A DNA stretch of 64,000 nt from Forficula auricularia (Eukaryota > Arthropoda > Insecta > Dermaptera > Forficulidae). The stretch covers positions 6,039,171 to 6,103,170 of the forward strand of contig JALMQS010000816.1 in NCBI GenBank assembly GCA_024734495.1. Direction: 5' to 3'. Positions within the stretch are counted from its first letter, which is position 1; each line of letters starts with the position of its first letter. Below, piece by piece: positions 9,935-21,535 of this stretch. The translations under genes were made by a program, and so were the position numbers. The notes under the pieces are model-generated. The model saw nothing but the letters and a program-made list of their open reading frames with translations. It was not told the DNA's origin and ran no database searches.

Positions 9935-11284
9935 AATTATAATATGTAATCAATTAAATAAACAAGAAGTTAGAACAAGAGAAAGTATGTGTTAGGAAAC
10001 TAGAAAGTACCCTTATGTCATTTATCCTTTGGCTGGCTGGCTGGCCCTTAGCCCTTTGCTCTTCTTCCTCTGCCTGCCTGGCTTCAACTAAGCCTTGAAG
10101 GAAAGCAAGGAGAACAGCCACCCAGCCTTTTATCAATTTCCTTGAAATTCGATAAATAATTTTTCAATGGAAATTTCTATTCATTTTTATTAAAGAAATG
10201 AAATATAATGTACACTCGGGAGATGGACCAAAATAGTAGGGATGGAATCGAGATTTTCTAGGATGAGGGGGGAGGGGTGCCCGATTGTTTTTTTTTTTTT
10301 TTTTAATTTTGAAAATAAATCTTATTCCAAGACCCTTGATAAATCCAACTTTCTTCACAGTCAATAAATACCCATTTTTTTTATCTAAAATTAAATTTTT
10401 TGATTAATTATCATATAACAAAATGAATCTAAAAGTTACTCCAATCAAAAATATTTTTTTCAATAAAAATTTCAACACCAAACGTCTGGTATAATTTTCA
10501 GCTCTTTCTTCCCTTTTGTAGTAAGGTAGTTGTTTCGCGACAATACTAACAAAAAGTTAATTCTAGAGTATATAGTACAGACAATAAGGATTCATAATTC
10601 ATAAGCCCAAAACTTGTTGCTGTTTATGTACCACTACTAGCCAATCCCGTGCTGGTTTGACAAATCTGGCAACACTGTCTGAGTTTGTATATATTTTATC
10701 ATAGAAATGTCAGATAAAGTACATTATAAAGGGAGATTTATAAAACAAAAAGTTCTTATGCATTGAAAGCTGTTGCGACAAAGGCTGAAGCGAAAAAACG
10801 TCAAAAAGTACTAAAGTTAACCCACTTTTTAGGTTAAATAAATGCGTTGTTGCCAGCTTGTTTTTAGTGTAAATTTTTCATTATACATTTTTCATCATTG
10901 ATTAATTATTATCTCAGAAACTGTGTTGTAATTATAAATTAATTTTTTTTAAATTTATTAGTTATTGTTTAATGTTGGTTTAATTTTTTATAACAAGGGT
11001 AAGAAGAGTTTCTAAATTATAATTAAATATGTATGTAAACTTTCCGATATCCGGTATAGTGCAATGTATAAAAGTCTGAAAAACTCTATCTTTGGAATTT
11101 AATATCTCCAGAACTATATTGTTCAAAAATTTCGTTTTGCCACCAATCGATGCAGAAGTATTTAAATAATAATCTATCTAAATTTCAAAAAATCCTAAGA
11201 AAACCCATATGGTGAAACAACTACCTTAAAATTTAAAAATTTGCTAATGAATTTGAACTAGGAAATTTCTGCCTTATCCATCCA
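9935..11284. other. Unassigned, with one G+C-richer patch
   Basis: 9990-10130 is richer in G and C, with repeated CTGGCTGG and CTGCCTGCCTGG motifs. The remainder is AT-rich, with a T-run near 10286-10303. A CTGGCAACACTGTCTGAG block lies near 10666. I see no exon or RNA gene. Confidence 0.4.
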
Positions 11285-11790
11285 TGGATATGTAATTTCT
11301 TAATCTGTCGGCAGTCGGGCGACTATTAACTTCCCAAATGAGGTGATTATTCAAACGATCCACACCAGGGCTATTAATCGCTCCGATAACTCAATGCTGT
11401 GAAGACAGGATAATTAACGGGCCGTTTAATACTTCGCCCTCAACCCACGTGACTGCGACGTACTTGAATTCCGCTTCACCTGACAGTGATAAATAATTTA
11501 ATTGAAATTTAACATATCATTCAATATTTATATCTAGAGATATTTCACGGATGCAAGTCAATTTAATTATAAAGTTGCCCAGGCTAATTTGCTATCTAAC
11601 TGAGCATGAAATGCAAACTTGCATCTTTCTCACGCGTAATACACTTTGACACTTCATGCAGTGTGTTTGTCAGTCGGGAGCAGCCTGGCGGAACGGAAAA
11701 TATTTCCTTCTAGTGTCCGCCTCGTTAGACTTTTGGCAATAACCTTCATGTATAGTAGTTCAGCCACTAGAGGCAGATATTTATAATCTT
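11285..11790. other. Less AT-rich, single-copy-looking segment
   Basis: Around 11290-11480 and 11630-11770 the base composition is mixed and no repeat family of the window matches. Short motifs of the kind found in insect enhancers are present (CACCTGACAG, ATTTAATTGAAAT, TGATAAATAATTTAATT). All frames contain stops, so coding is unlikely. It could be conserved non-coding DNA, but that is only an inference from composition. Confidence 0.25.
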
Positions 11791-12003
11791 GCTGGATTTA
11801 GAAAAGTTGCTGATGTACAACTAATTAAGAAATATTAAAATAAAAAATATTTTTGACGTGAATAATTTGTTTCTAGAAAAAATTGTAGAAAACAAATTCT
11901 TCAATCTCTTTACTATAATAAAATAAATGAAATGTACACGTTACACGATCATCATAATCTTATTAGTACCTACCTACTATTCTTCGGGGAGAATCAAAAG
12001 AGT

Positions 12004-12258
12004 GTTAGGATAGGCACACACAGTCGATTTTCAGTCGAGCGTTAGTTTAGTTGATAGACATAAATATAATTAGTTTAATGTAGGTGCATACACAACACAA
12101 CTGCAGATCCACTCGATTGTTTAATCAAAAGGGCTCGATGAGCACTTACAAAAAAAAATCGAACTTAGTTATAAATTGATAATGCATCACGATTTCAAAC
12201 CAACCCAACTAAATTTTTGTGCCGACTGAAAATCGACTGTGTGTGCCCTAGCCTTAAC
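12004..12258. mobile_element. 255-bp MITE with 34-36-base terminal inverted repeats
   Basis: The left end runs from GTTAGGATAGGCACACACAG into TCGATTTTCAGTCG. The right end is its reverse complement with two small indels. AGT at 12001-12003 and 12259-12261 may be a 3-bp target-site duplication. The interior is AT-rich and non-coding. I saw no second copy in the window. Confidence 0.8.
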
Positions 12259-12261
12259 AGT

Positions 12262-13246
12262 ATCAAATTAATCAAAAGTTATAATACATACCTCAGGCCT
12301 ATCTCATTACGAAAATTTGACCTGTTATAATCCGGCCCCTACTAACACATAAATAAAAATTTCTATACAAAATATTATCTGGGGGAGTCGGGTAGACGCG
12401 CGCTCTATTGGTAAATAGTAAGTACGGTGTTTCCGCCATGTAGTAGAAATTGAAACTAACTCAATTGGGTCGCTCTCACAAATGTCATATGGATAATCAA
12501 ATAATATTATTTAAAAAATAGGTTTGGTTTTTGTTTATATGTCATTTAAACACTGATCAATCAAGACCCTATTGAGGGAGTTCAATCTTTCAACAACAGT
12601 TGGCGTATCTTCAATTTCCAGTTACCGCTTCTGCATCGTCTTGATGGCGATGTAGACGCGGGGCGTCCGATTTCGATCTTGCTAGTGGCAAAATAAAAAT
12701 GTGGCTGGCTAAAACCCGGTTCCCTCACTAACATTACTAACACATGATAAAAGTATGACACTAAATAAAAACTAGCTAAATCAGGGGTTCTCAACCGGGA
12801 GAAGAATTTCCCACTAAGGGCGAATTTTAGTATTTCAAGGTATGAATTAATCTGCGTACAAATTCCAAAAGTTTTAAAGAACATATTAAAGAAGTGGCAA
12901 AAAAATGGCATCTTAATAGGTAATACAAACTACTTTTCAAATATACCTAAGCTCACTAGTTACAACAATCTTCTCATAAGGTGTTTCGATTATATTTCTA
13001 AATTTTTATTTTTTTTATTTTCCACCCTGAAATCCTGAAGCCTAATAACTAATCACTTTGTTGTTTTTAAAATAAAAACATTCTAACACCTCAAAGAACA
13101 TTCTACAGACTTACATTCATGAGATATTGTCGGTGTCAGGATTTTGAAATATGGACAGACAGAAAATAATAATTATTCTTTACATTTCTGTTATTTCTTA
13201 GCAAGAATAGGCAATAAATAAAAAAAATTCCAATGAATTCAATATT
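12262..13246. other. Unassigned stretch
   Basis: A frame of about 109 codons on the minus strand (12582-12911) has no recognisable domains and unremarkable composition. A G+C-richer patch lies at 12600-12720. No repeat family was matched. Confidence 0.4.
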
Positions 13247-13840
13247 TCAGGTTACCGGGGACACAGGCTTTTTGAAAAAAAAAATAATATTCGTAGTTTG
13301 AATTTTGATGAAATGTTTCTTTATATAGTTATAATCATAGTGAAACAAGAAGTTGCACCAAAAGGTACAACCTCTGTCGTCCACGGTGGACCCTTTTATC
13401 ACGAAAAGAAAAGATTTCAGGGATTTGGTCGGAGTTAAGATTTCTGTGGATGCGGGTTTTAAAGACTGAAAGTTATATGAAGTCGGGAAATCGGACGGGA
13501 GAAGAGAGTTCCAATCTCTAGAAGTTAAGGGGATAATGGATAAACGAATGGGCGAATGCATTTGTTTGGTTATTTTCCAATTTAAGAGTGTAGAAGTGTC
13601 GAATCTTAGAATTTCGCCTAAATGAAACTTTTGGAGGAATTATTGATTTTATCTAGTCAGAACAAAAGCCATGTGTAGTATAATAATAAAAAATAATAAA
13701 AATGGTGAAGACAGTTCTAGGATGGGCCAGTGAGTCGAGAGTCCCTGAATCTGCTATTATTCGGGTAGCTCGTCTCTGAATTGCATCCAAGATATCAAAG
13801 GAATGCTTGGAGATTCCTTTATTCCATTTGTACCGGATTT
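13247..13840 (-). pseudogene. Decayed jockey/CR1-type LINE, C-terminal RT part
   Basis: Read from 13840 leftwards, one frame gives HSFDILDAIQRRATRII followed by an ADSGTLDSL block, the usual 'LLDxIQRRAxRLI' segment after the RT domain in jockey-type polymerases. The middle has stops and frameshifts. From 13560 another frame gives IIPLTSRDWNSLLPSDFP and then TSYNFQSLK, the typical 'RLWNSLPxxxFPxxYNLQxFK' end of these proteins. The catalytic core is missing. The family assignment rests on these two motif blocks in the right order and spacing. A second remnant of the same class lies at 62125-62864. Confidence 0.8.
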
Positions 13841-14410
13841 AGTCTTTCAAGATAAATATTGCATTGATTGTTAAGTTAGCTGACCATAATAGTTAATCAG
13901 TTGATAAAAAATTATCTTAGTGAGATTCCGAATAACTACAAGACAATATTTTTAGAAGAAATGTTATTTAGAATTATTACCCTTAATTATAAAATAATTC
14001 TTGGTATAATGGTAAATCTATGTTGATATAGATTAAATTAAGTTGTTTCAATTAGTTTCCTTAGACAGAAATACATTGAAATAATTGGCTACACTTATTT
14101 TCTATTTTGTTTAAATAAGGAGAAGAACTCTCATTCCTGTTTAAATCCTCTTCGCAAATAAGATTGATCTTTTTACTTTCAATTATCCTTACATTTTATC
14201 ATTCTCTTTTTTGCTTGTTAAGAAATATAAAAGTCAATATATCTTAATAATTTAACATTTATTTAAGCTTTTATATAAATTTATAGTAACTCAATCAAAA
14301 TATTTTGTTATTCAACGAAAATAATTGAAATTTTAAGTATATTACGTATTAGTGTAATTAATTCTAAGGTGTTGTGGCCATCAACTTGGCTTGGCCATAA
14401 CTCTCCCCTT
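13841..14410. other. AT-rich unassigned stretch
   Basis: No gene or repeat boundary is visible. The sequence is low in complexity and leads directly into the next Helitron copy. Confidence 0.4.
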
Positions 14411-14722
14411 TACTTTTAGTGCCTGGAGCACCGAGCGATGCTCGGTAACTTTTTGCTTCTAAATAGCTTAATTTTCAAATTTCAAGGCTCTGCGACTTAC
14501 CGAAGACGAGATTTGAACGATTAAGATATTTATTTTGCGACATGTCTAATTTACACCCCTTCCTTTATTTCAATCAGATTAAAAATTTGACACATATAAT
14601 AACTCATGATACTTGATAAAAACACCAAATTTTAGCGAAATCGTTAGAGCCGTTTTCGAGAAACCGATTCTATATATATATATATGTTTATACAAGAATT
14701 ACTCATATAATAATATAAGATT
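14411..14722 (+). mobile_element. Helitron-type element, 5' end missing
   Basis: It contains AGTGCCTGGAGC, then a perfect hairpin at 14430-14446 (stem ACCGAGC, loop GAT, stem GCTCGGT). The long block shared with 8105-8499 follows (landmarks CTCTGCGACTTACCGAAGAC, CCTTCCTTTATTTCAATC, AACTCATGATACTTGATAA). The end is TATACAAGAATTACTC. The TCTATACTT start seen in the other copy is absent upstream of 14418, so the copy is 5'-truncated or diverged. It is non-coding. Confidence 0.75.
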
Positions 14723-16322
14723 TTAGAACAAATAGGCATGCAATTTTAATTGTGCACAAAAAATTGTTTTGATAATTTTTTTTATATGTTAAGTATTTGA
14801 TAAAAAAAATAGAAATATTAATGCGTTAAAGTCTCCAAAAATTTTATTTTAAGACATATTTTTTATTTTAAATAAAGTCGATAGTAAATGTCAATTATGC
14901 GTGTTTCGATTTCAAATAAAATCTAACCAGCTCACAATCTCATTAAAAACAATTAAATATAAAACATCATTTTATTATTATTATTATTGGTGATTGAGCT
15001 AGATCACAGAATTTGATAACTCATGAACAAACAAATTTTGAAAAATATTTATATGTATACCTAATATCCTAGAACTACTGTTTAAAATTAAATGGTCCTA
15101 GATATGTTTTGTAAAATAATACTTAATAACCAGGGACTTTTTAAGCTGCAACCAGGGCCCTGTGAATATAAAGGGCCCCCAGCAATATTTTATTGTCCTA
15201 ATTTTTTTCCTATACCGTATACATCATTATTAGAAATCAGTTTTTTGACAAAATGGCAATTAGTTTGATTAATTAGGTAGGCCCCCAAATAGTGTTAGCC
15301 CAGGATCACACAAATTCATGGTCCACCTCTATTATAAGGTAATAGACGTTATAACATAATAGAATTACATATTAAATTAATGTTGTAAGTAGAAATTCTT
15401 TATTCTATCAATTAAGTTAAGGCGAAAATTGCTTTTCTTTGATGCAAGTTAACAATTTAGGACTTCAAGCCCGACTCGATGCAATCCGACTTTAATCTAA
15501 TTCTTAATAGGTAACTGGGAAAAAATTAATTAATATATAGTATCGTAAAATGGATAATTCCGAGAAAGCCGAAAAAAAATAGTCAATTTTAGATCATTTC
15601 AGTTTCTGTTATATTTCTGAACTAAATCAACTTTAAATTATAAAGGAATTTTCGAATTTGGTTTAAAGTTCAAATAAGAAAAAAACAAATTTTCTATTTT
15701 CATTTGTTGTTTGAGTGAAAGAGAGAAAATTAATTCAATTTTCTATCAGATACAAGATGATTTGTCTCCTCTTTCAGTAGCATTTCACGATTTTTCGATT
15801 AATATAATGAGAATTAATTAAATCTGATCATATCTGAAATGCATTCACAGCACCGATGGTTTTAACGATAAAATTCAATAAAATATATTATAAAGACAAT
15901 TGGCCGTGAAAAAATAATTTGTGGAACATAATCTTACAGCTAAAGGTTTTGGTCCGTGGGAAGAATAGGATACAAAAAATTTGGAAAGAAATTAAATAAA
16001 TGGATTTAAAATCACCTCCGGCCGACCGACGAGACGGGAGTCGAGCTGTGGGAATGAACTGGAACGGAGAGTTTCAGAAAAACTAGATAAATTCGAAAAT
16101 AATAGAGATCATGAATCTATATTTTTAGAATGAATAAAATTCAAGAGCTTAAGTAATCGAATAATTATTCTTTTGTTACACCCAAGGAGAAGAAAAAAAT
16201 CAAATCCTTTTAAGTTTTTATGAAAATTATAGTCTTTTTTACTTATTTTATTATGGGAAGCGATTATATTTGTAAAATTTCTTTTTAGCTTTCATAGAAA
16301 ATCATGTTAGATAGTTAATTTT
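14723..16322. other. Unassigned AT-rich stretch
   Basis: Includes an (ATT)n run near 14974-14990 and GGGCCC-rich words at 15157-15180 and near 15289. A G+C-richer patch at 16015-16075 contains CCGGCCGACCGACGAGACGG. No open frame with recognisable content is seen. Confidence 0.4.
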
Positions 16323-17280
16323 TTAACCGACTTCAAAAAAGGAGGAGGTTCTCTATTCGACTGATTTTTTTTTGTGTCTATGTTACCTCATATCTCCGCC
16401 AATTGTGAACCGATTTTGATGATTTTTTTGCATTGGGTTTAGTCTAGCTTCCGATTGGTCCCGTTTATTTCATTGGTATTGGACCTTTTTTGATATGTTT
16501 GTTTAGGCATAACTTCTTTGTTTATGAACCGATTTCGATGATTCTTTTTATAATAGAAAGAGGGTACCTTAGGGGGGGTCCCATATTAATTTGGTCAAGT
16601 TCTGATGATATGATCAATGACGAATTAACGTAAATATCCAATTCTTATGAGCAAATAATCTAAATTATAATAAATAAAATCTTTTATAAAAAAATTAATC
16701 TTAAAACGTTCATTTAAAACCCGCAAACGTTTCTAGAGAATTTCATATTTATGAATTTAATTGTATTATCATTTTCTGATTCATTCGCCCGACACTTTCC
16801 CTTACGAGATGCATGCAAGGTATTATATTAAATCACTATTAATAACATCACTAAAAAGAGAAAAATAAAAATAATTTTTATAAAAAAAATGAAATGCAAC
16901 AAATAAAATAATAAAACTCAAAAATAAAATAAAATACACTAAAAGGTATAAAATAATAATCTAATTTAGTTACAACTAAACGACGAAATATTTACATGAA
17001 ATCACTTTTTGAAGTCGGTGCCAAACAAACTATAAAAGCGATCGTACTCGCCAATCGTACTAAGTAAAATCCGTCGAGTTTGATTCATAAAATGTATATG
17101 TTTAGCACCGACTTAAAAAAGTGATTCCACGTAAATATTTCGTCTTTTAGTTGAAACTAAATTAGATTATTATTTTATACCTTTTAGTGTATTTTATTTT
17201 ATTTTTGAGTTTTATTATTTTATTTGTTGCATTTAATTTTTTCGAAGTCGGTTTTATTTTTCATTTTTTTTTATTTTTTT
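16323..17280 (+). mobile_element. Family F copy 1
   Basis: The element starts AACCGACTTCAAAAAAGGAG and ends with GAAGTCGGTTTTATTT, so its ends are inverted repeats. Inside, the 3' half is a second palindrome: CACTTTTTGAAGTCGGTGCC near 17005-17025 faces a CACCGACTTAAAAAAGTG block near 17105. Around this centre lie mirrored arms containing GTTACAACTAAACGACGAAA. The core between the arms has CGTACTAAGTAAAATCCGTC. Three other copies are at 26289, 36075 and 53735. No transposase is present; the element is non-autonomous. Confidence 0.8.
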
Positions 17281-17396
17281 ATTAAGTATATTTTATTTTA
17301 ATTTTTGGAAAAGTTAATATCGAAATTAAAGAGAATTAAAAGTTCATCATGAAATATTATAAAATGGTTTCGATAAAATTGAGTCATATTTATTCA

Positions 17397-17465
17397 GTGG
17401 CGTAGCGAACATAACCGTCGCGCGGGGCACGGCACTTTATTGGCGCCCCTCCAGAAACACATATA
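17397..17465. mobile_element. Possible transposon terminus
   Basis: CAGTGGCGTAGCGAAC at 17397, followed by a G+C-rich stretch ending GGCGCCCCTCC, has the look of hAT-type or related transposon ends. A G+C-rich stretch with GGGGCCGCGGC at 17858-17876 may be part of the same element beyond the MITE inserted between them. Only the motif style supports this. Confidence 0.35.
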
Positions 17466-17527
17466 GTAATATAATATATAGAATTTACTCGTAATAAAAT
17501 ATAATACAAATAATAATATAATGTAAT

Positions 17528-17813
17528 AGACAAATTAATTTTTAAACACTAGTTTTAATTTTTTCTTAAACCAATTTGAGCCGCGAAATTTAAATAATGT
17601 AATGAATAATTTCTTATGTTAATTCTATATAGGTATTTAGAAAATTATTTTATTATTTTTTGAAAAGATGTAGTAATGAATAATTTCTTATGTTAATTCT
17701 AAATATGTAGAATTAAAATAAGAAATTTTTCATTACACTATTTAACTTTCGAGGTTCAAATTGCTTTAATATAACGTAGTATTAAGAGAAAAAAATTAAT
17801 TTTTAGGACAAAT
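17528..17813. mobile_element. Family G foldback MITE, copy 1
   Basis: Left part: AATTTGAGCCGCGAAATTTA, then AATAATGTAATGAATAATTT and CTTATGTTAATTCTA. Right part: the inverted equivalents, ending TTTCGAGGTTCAAATTGC. The word AATTTCTTATGTTAATTCTA also occurs twice directly (near 17607 and 17682), so an internal duplication is present. Related arms are at 46652-46838 and 47014-47115. No coding. Confidence 0.65.
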
Positions 17814-18600
17814 GTCTTGCTTCAATATAATATGAAGCTTCATGGCGCATTTGTAAAGGGGCCGCGGCAAACAATATAGGAACCTCTGGGCTAGACTATT
17901 TCCAAACAGGTTAATTTTTCAAAAAGGCTGCTACATAGATATGCATTTAAATTTTGTATGTTTTGGACTGAAATTAAGTATTATAGTTAGTATTACATGT
18001 TAGAAGTGATTGGTCTCGAAGAATAGCCATTTACCTAGATAGCGTTTCTGGCACTATAAATAATATAGTGTTTTAATTCATTGCTTTATATGGTAGTTCT
18101 CACCTGATATTTTTAAAGTAAGTTAATAAAATAATTTTGAAAGAACTCAAAAAGAAAACTACTTGGTGAATGTATGCTTTCCCGAAAGGAGACAATGTTT
18201 AAAAAATTGAAATATCATAATATAGTGTTTTAATTCATTGCTTTATAGTCCATTCTTTATTAATTGGGTTCGATTTCTGACGAGGTTGGCGTTAGTTTTT
18301 ATTATTATATATACCTATAATCAAGTTTATCTGATAAATGTGATGAATTGAATTATTTTTCATTTAGAAATGAATTAATTGTATGGATAAGTATAACTAA
18401 GAATTTGTTTTCAGAAAATAAAATGTTTTTTCTGCGTCTCAGGACGTCACTAAAGCTAAATTACTTTAATGGATCTTTAGAGACTTGATTTGTTTAAGAA
18501 TAATAAAAGAGGTAATTTTGTATTTTAAACTGGATTGTCTTATTTCTTTAAATTAAGAGCATTGCAGTTCAAAAGAATAAAGTAAAAGCTTAAGATGAAA
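17814..18600. other. Unassigned stretch with a 30-base direct repeat
   Basis: The block ATAATATAGTGTTTTAATTC followed by ATTGCTTTATA occurs at about 18060-18090 and again at 18217-18247. The intervening 126 bases could be an insertion flanked by a long duplication, or the pair a local duplication. No reading frame is recognised. Confidence 0.5.
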
Positions 18601-18639
18601 ACAATTTAGATAATTTCCTTGATCGGATGAGTACATTCT

Positions 18640-19095
18640 GGAGGTTTTCGCAAATTGTTTCTTGAAATCCATTTGAAGAATCGCAAAGGCAGCCAGGAAT
18701 GCGGGACCTGCAGAGAATGCCCGGTGAAGAAGAAGACAATGCGAACTGATCTGGGAACCGGTTGGCTTAGGCTAAGGACCAGGAGAACAGTTGGGCCCAG
18801 TGACTCGGTGACACAGTAAACGTGCAGAGCAAGAGGTGAGCTGAGCGCCAGCCAGCGCCTTGCTGACTCTGCACAAAGATGCGCAGCAAATGAGTCATCT
18901 TGCTTGCCTGCCCCCTGTGCCAAAGCAGCTTGCAACCCACTATTTTTTCTTTCAACGGAATTATTCTCATCGGCAAATTTAGCCTCGGGCACCAATCTAT
19001 CGTTAACTTTTATGTAGGTTCCGGAACTAAAGGCTTTTATTGCTTGGATTTCATTTCTCTACTTGGTCGCTTCTCCATAAGGGTCCAGAAGACGA
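18640..19095. other. G+C-rich island
   Basis: 18660-18930 is markedly richer in G and C than its surroundings and contains words such as CAGCCAGCGCCTTGC, GGGCCCAGTGACTCGG and AATGAGTCATC (AP-1-like). It matches no repeat family of this window. Open frames cross it on both strands (for example 18606-18995 minus), but I recognise no domain. Candidates are a 5' exon or UTR, a regulatory element, or horizontally acquired or contaminating DNA. The sequence alone does not decide. Confidence 0.3.
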
Positions 19096-19562
19096 AATAA
19101 ATAATAACTATTCAAAATATTTTTTATACTTTGTAAAAGTGTTCATTCACATGAGGGACGTAAAGATTGGGGGAAGGGGGCTCCGTTAATTAATTCAAAT
19201 AATCCTATTTATATTTTATACACAGGGTGTTTCAGGAGTAATAGTAAATATTTTAGGAGGTGGCAGTATACCAGGTATACCGGTATGAAGTGAGCGTTAA
19301 GATACAAATGTGTCGATAGGGTACATTTAATTTTTTTTGTTTTGTTGGTATGACATCTTTTAAACAGACTAAAATTCTTAAATTTATATTATGTTTTTAT
19401 GGATTATTATTTTTTATTTATTTATTTTATTATTTATTTACAATAAATAAGTTTGAACACTCTGAGCATATCGTTTACTGTTGAAATATTACCTGTTAAA
19501 CATATTTAATATACATCAAGTCATTGAACAAACAACATCATATTTTTTCCTCAGTTTTAAAA

Positions 19563-19965
19563 ATGTCTAATTTTGTATCACAAATTGATGATTTGTGGAA
19601 AAACATTAATTTTTTGTTTTCATTTGAAGAAAAGTGCTGCAGAGTCGCATCGAATGCTTGTCGAGGCAAATGGTGATCATGCTCTATCAGAAACAACATG
19701 CAAAAGATGGTTTCAACGGTTCAGAGATAATGATTTTGATGTGAGAAATGAAGAACGTGGAAGACCACCAAAAAAGTTTGAAGATGCCGAATTGCAAGCA
19801 ATATTGGTTGAAGATGATACTTTGAGTCAAAAAGAAATGGCAGCAATGTTAAATGTTGCACAGCAAACAATTTCTTACCGTTTAAAGGCTATGGGAAAGA
19901 TCCAAAAGTGTGGAAAATGGGGGCCACGAAAGGCAGATGGATTTGAGCTTCACTTACAATAATAA
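19563..19965 (+). pseudogene. Mariner transposase remnant, N-terminal domain only
   Basis: A frame opens at 19563 with MSNFVSQIDDL and shifts near 19600 into another frame that reads FCFHLKKSAAESHRMLVEA. It continues with GDHALSETTCKRWFQRF, PPKKFEDAELQAIL, MAAMLNVAQQTISYRLKAMG and IQKCGKW. These are the paired helix-turn-helix DNA-binding domains and linker of a Tc1/mariner transposase. Two stop codons follow at once, and the DD34D catalytic domain is absent. An ACAGGGTGTTTCAGGAGTA motif near 19222 may be the outer left end, but no matching right inverted repeat was found. Frameshift and truncation make it non-functional. Confidence 0.88.
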
Positions 19966-19985
19966 AGGAGGATAGATAATTAAAA

Positions 19986-20825
19986 TATTAAAAAAAAATT
20001 ATTATTAGTAATATCAAAAAAAATGGCCAGGTAAATTGGACCTTTCTCAAGACCGAAAAAGGACTTTCACTCTTTGATATTCAAAATATTTTTTTTATAT
20101 TAAACAAAAAATAAACAAATTGTTATATAGTGAAATCCCGATATATCGTATATCGCGATAAGTAGTGGTCCCTTGGAAAAATCTCGTTTATTCATATAAA
20201 ACAATGCAGTCCACTCGGTATAATGTATTTTTTTCCTCTCCAAGATCAACAAAACGTCTCATAATTCGAATTTTTCCGTTGAATTAGAGTCGTGTTTTGG
20301 GAAAATCTCGTTAATTCGTATAAAACGATTCCCATCGATATTGATCAATCGCGTTCGTAATTTTTTATTGGAATCAAAATTATGTGAATGAAAACGCTTA
20401 AATAATTTTTTAATGCAAACAAAAATATCTAGATCAATATTTCAAAAAAAAAATGTTTATCTAGTTTTAATTTACTGTACAATCAAAAATAGTGTAAAAA
20501 TCATACTACTGTATTTAAATACAGTATTTTTATGTATACATATGTATGTAGGTATGTACATATTTATAAAAAAATAAAAATAAATTAAAACTTTCGATAT
20601 ATTGTATTTTTAAGAATTTTAAAGAAATTGATTTTATGTGGCTAGTCTAGGCAAACAAAATAATATATTCGTGAACATGTACAAAGACGAAAATAAATTT
20701 TTCCGCTGGTATAAAAAAAATTTTTGCCTACATTTTTGACATCCTTAACTATTCAAGAATAAAAATTAATCTATAAAAGTTTCTATTAAATTTCTAATAA
20801 AATCATTTGGGGAAATTTTAATACA
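19986..20825. other. AT-rich unassigned stretch
   Basis: Direct echoes such as AAATCTCGTTTATTCATATA and AAAATCTCGTTAATTCGTAT (near 20180 and 20302) suggest a diverged tandem pair of about 120 bases. A short run of ATGTATG words lies near 20540. No coding content. Confidence 0.4.
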
Positions 20826-21535
20826 TCTTATCTTATCTTATTATATTAAACGAGCAATTCTTGTATATATAGAATCGGGTTGTTGAAAACGGCTATAAAG
20901 ATTTGGATGAAATTCATGTGTTAGGGGGTTTTTGGGTTGACAATTTGATCTGTCACGGTGTCATCTTCGGCAAAGTTGTTTTTGATGGGTTTTTTTGTTA
21001 ATTGAAATAATTATTCACAGGTGGTTGTCTCGATAAAAATGTATAATTACATTTTTATTCAATTTCCTTTTAATAATTAATTGGTTTTTAAAGTTTAAAT
21101 CCCATTAATAAATCATTACAAATTATATTATATATTAAAATTAGTCAGTTTAATTAATTAGATAGCTGGTTCAAAAAATTGTCATTTAAATAAAAATAAA
21201 ATTAATTAGAGGTATTGAAGATGGATAGGTAGAATTTAATCCTGAATTGATGGAAAGGCTGCCCAAAGATCAAGATAACTACTAATTTCGATTACATTGA
21301 ATTGAATTGGTATTGAATTTTTGACGTTTCGATTTTATTATCTACTGGTAACAATTGCTGAAGACAAGGAAGAATCGATTTAATACCAGGTCTCACTTTT
21401 GGGAAAAAAATATTTTGATAAGTTTTTTAATAAAACTAATTATTAAAAGGTGGTTGAATCAAAATAAAACAAATTGTTGATTTAAACAAACATATGCATT
21501 ACCGAGCATCACTCGGTGTTCCAGGTGCTAGGTAA
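20826..21535 (-). mobile_element. Helitron-type element, longer variant
   Basis: On the minus strand it has CTAGCACCTGGAACACCGAG with a hairpin at 21501-21517 (ACCGAGCATCACTCGGT, one stem mismatch), and it ends with TATACAAGAATTGCTCGTTT near 20845-20865. The interior is longer than in the other copies and largely different, containing GGTGTCATCTTCGGCAAAG. It may be another subfamily sharing the ends. The TCTATACTT start was not found on the right. Non-coding. Confidence 0.6.

Noticed and set aside
18606..18995. 129-codon frame on the minus strand over the G+C-rich island
   Set aside because: The protein shows no domain, signal or family resemblance, and overlapping frames are open on the other strand too, as expected when G+C content rises. 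Not called as a gene.
19222..19260. ACAGGGTGTTTCAGGAGTA as the mariner left terminal repeat
   Set aside because: I found no matching inverted end to the right of the transposase remnant, so the boundary is kept only as a remark.
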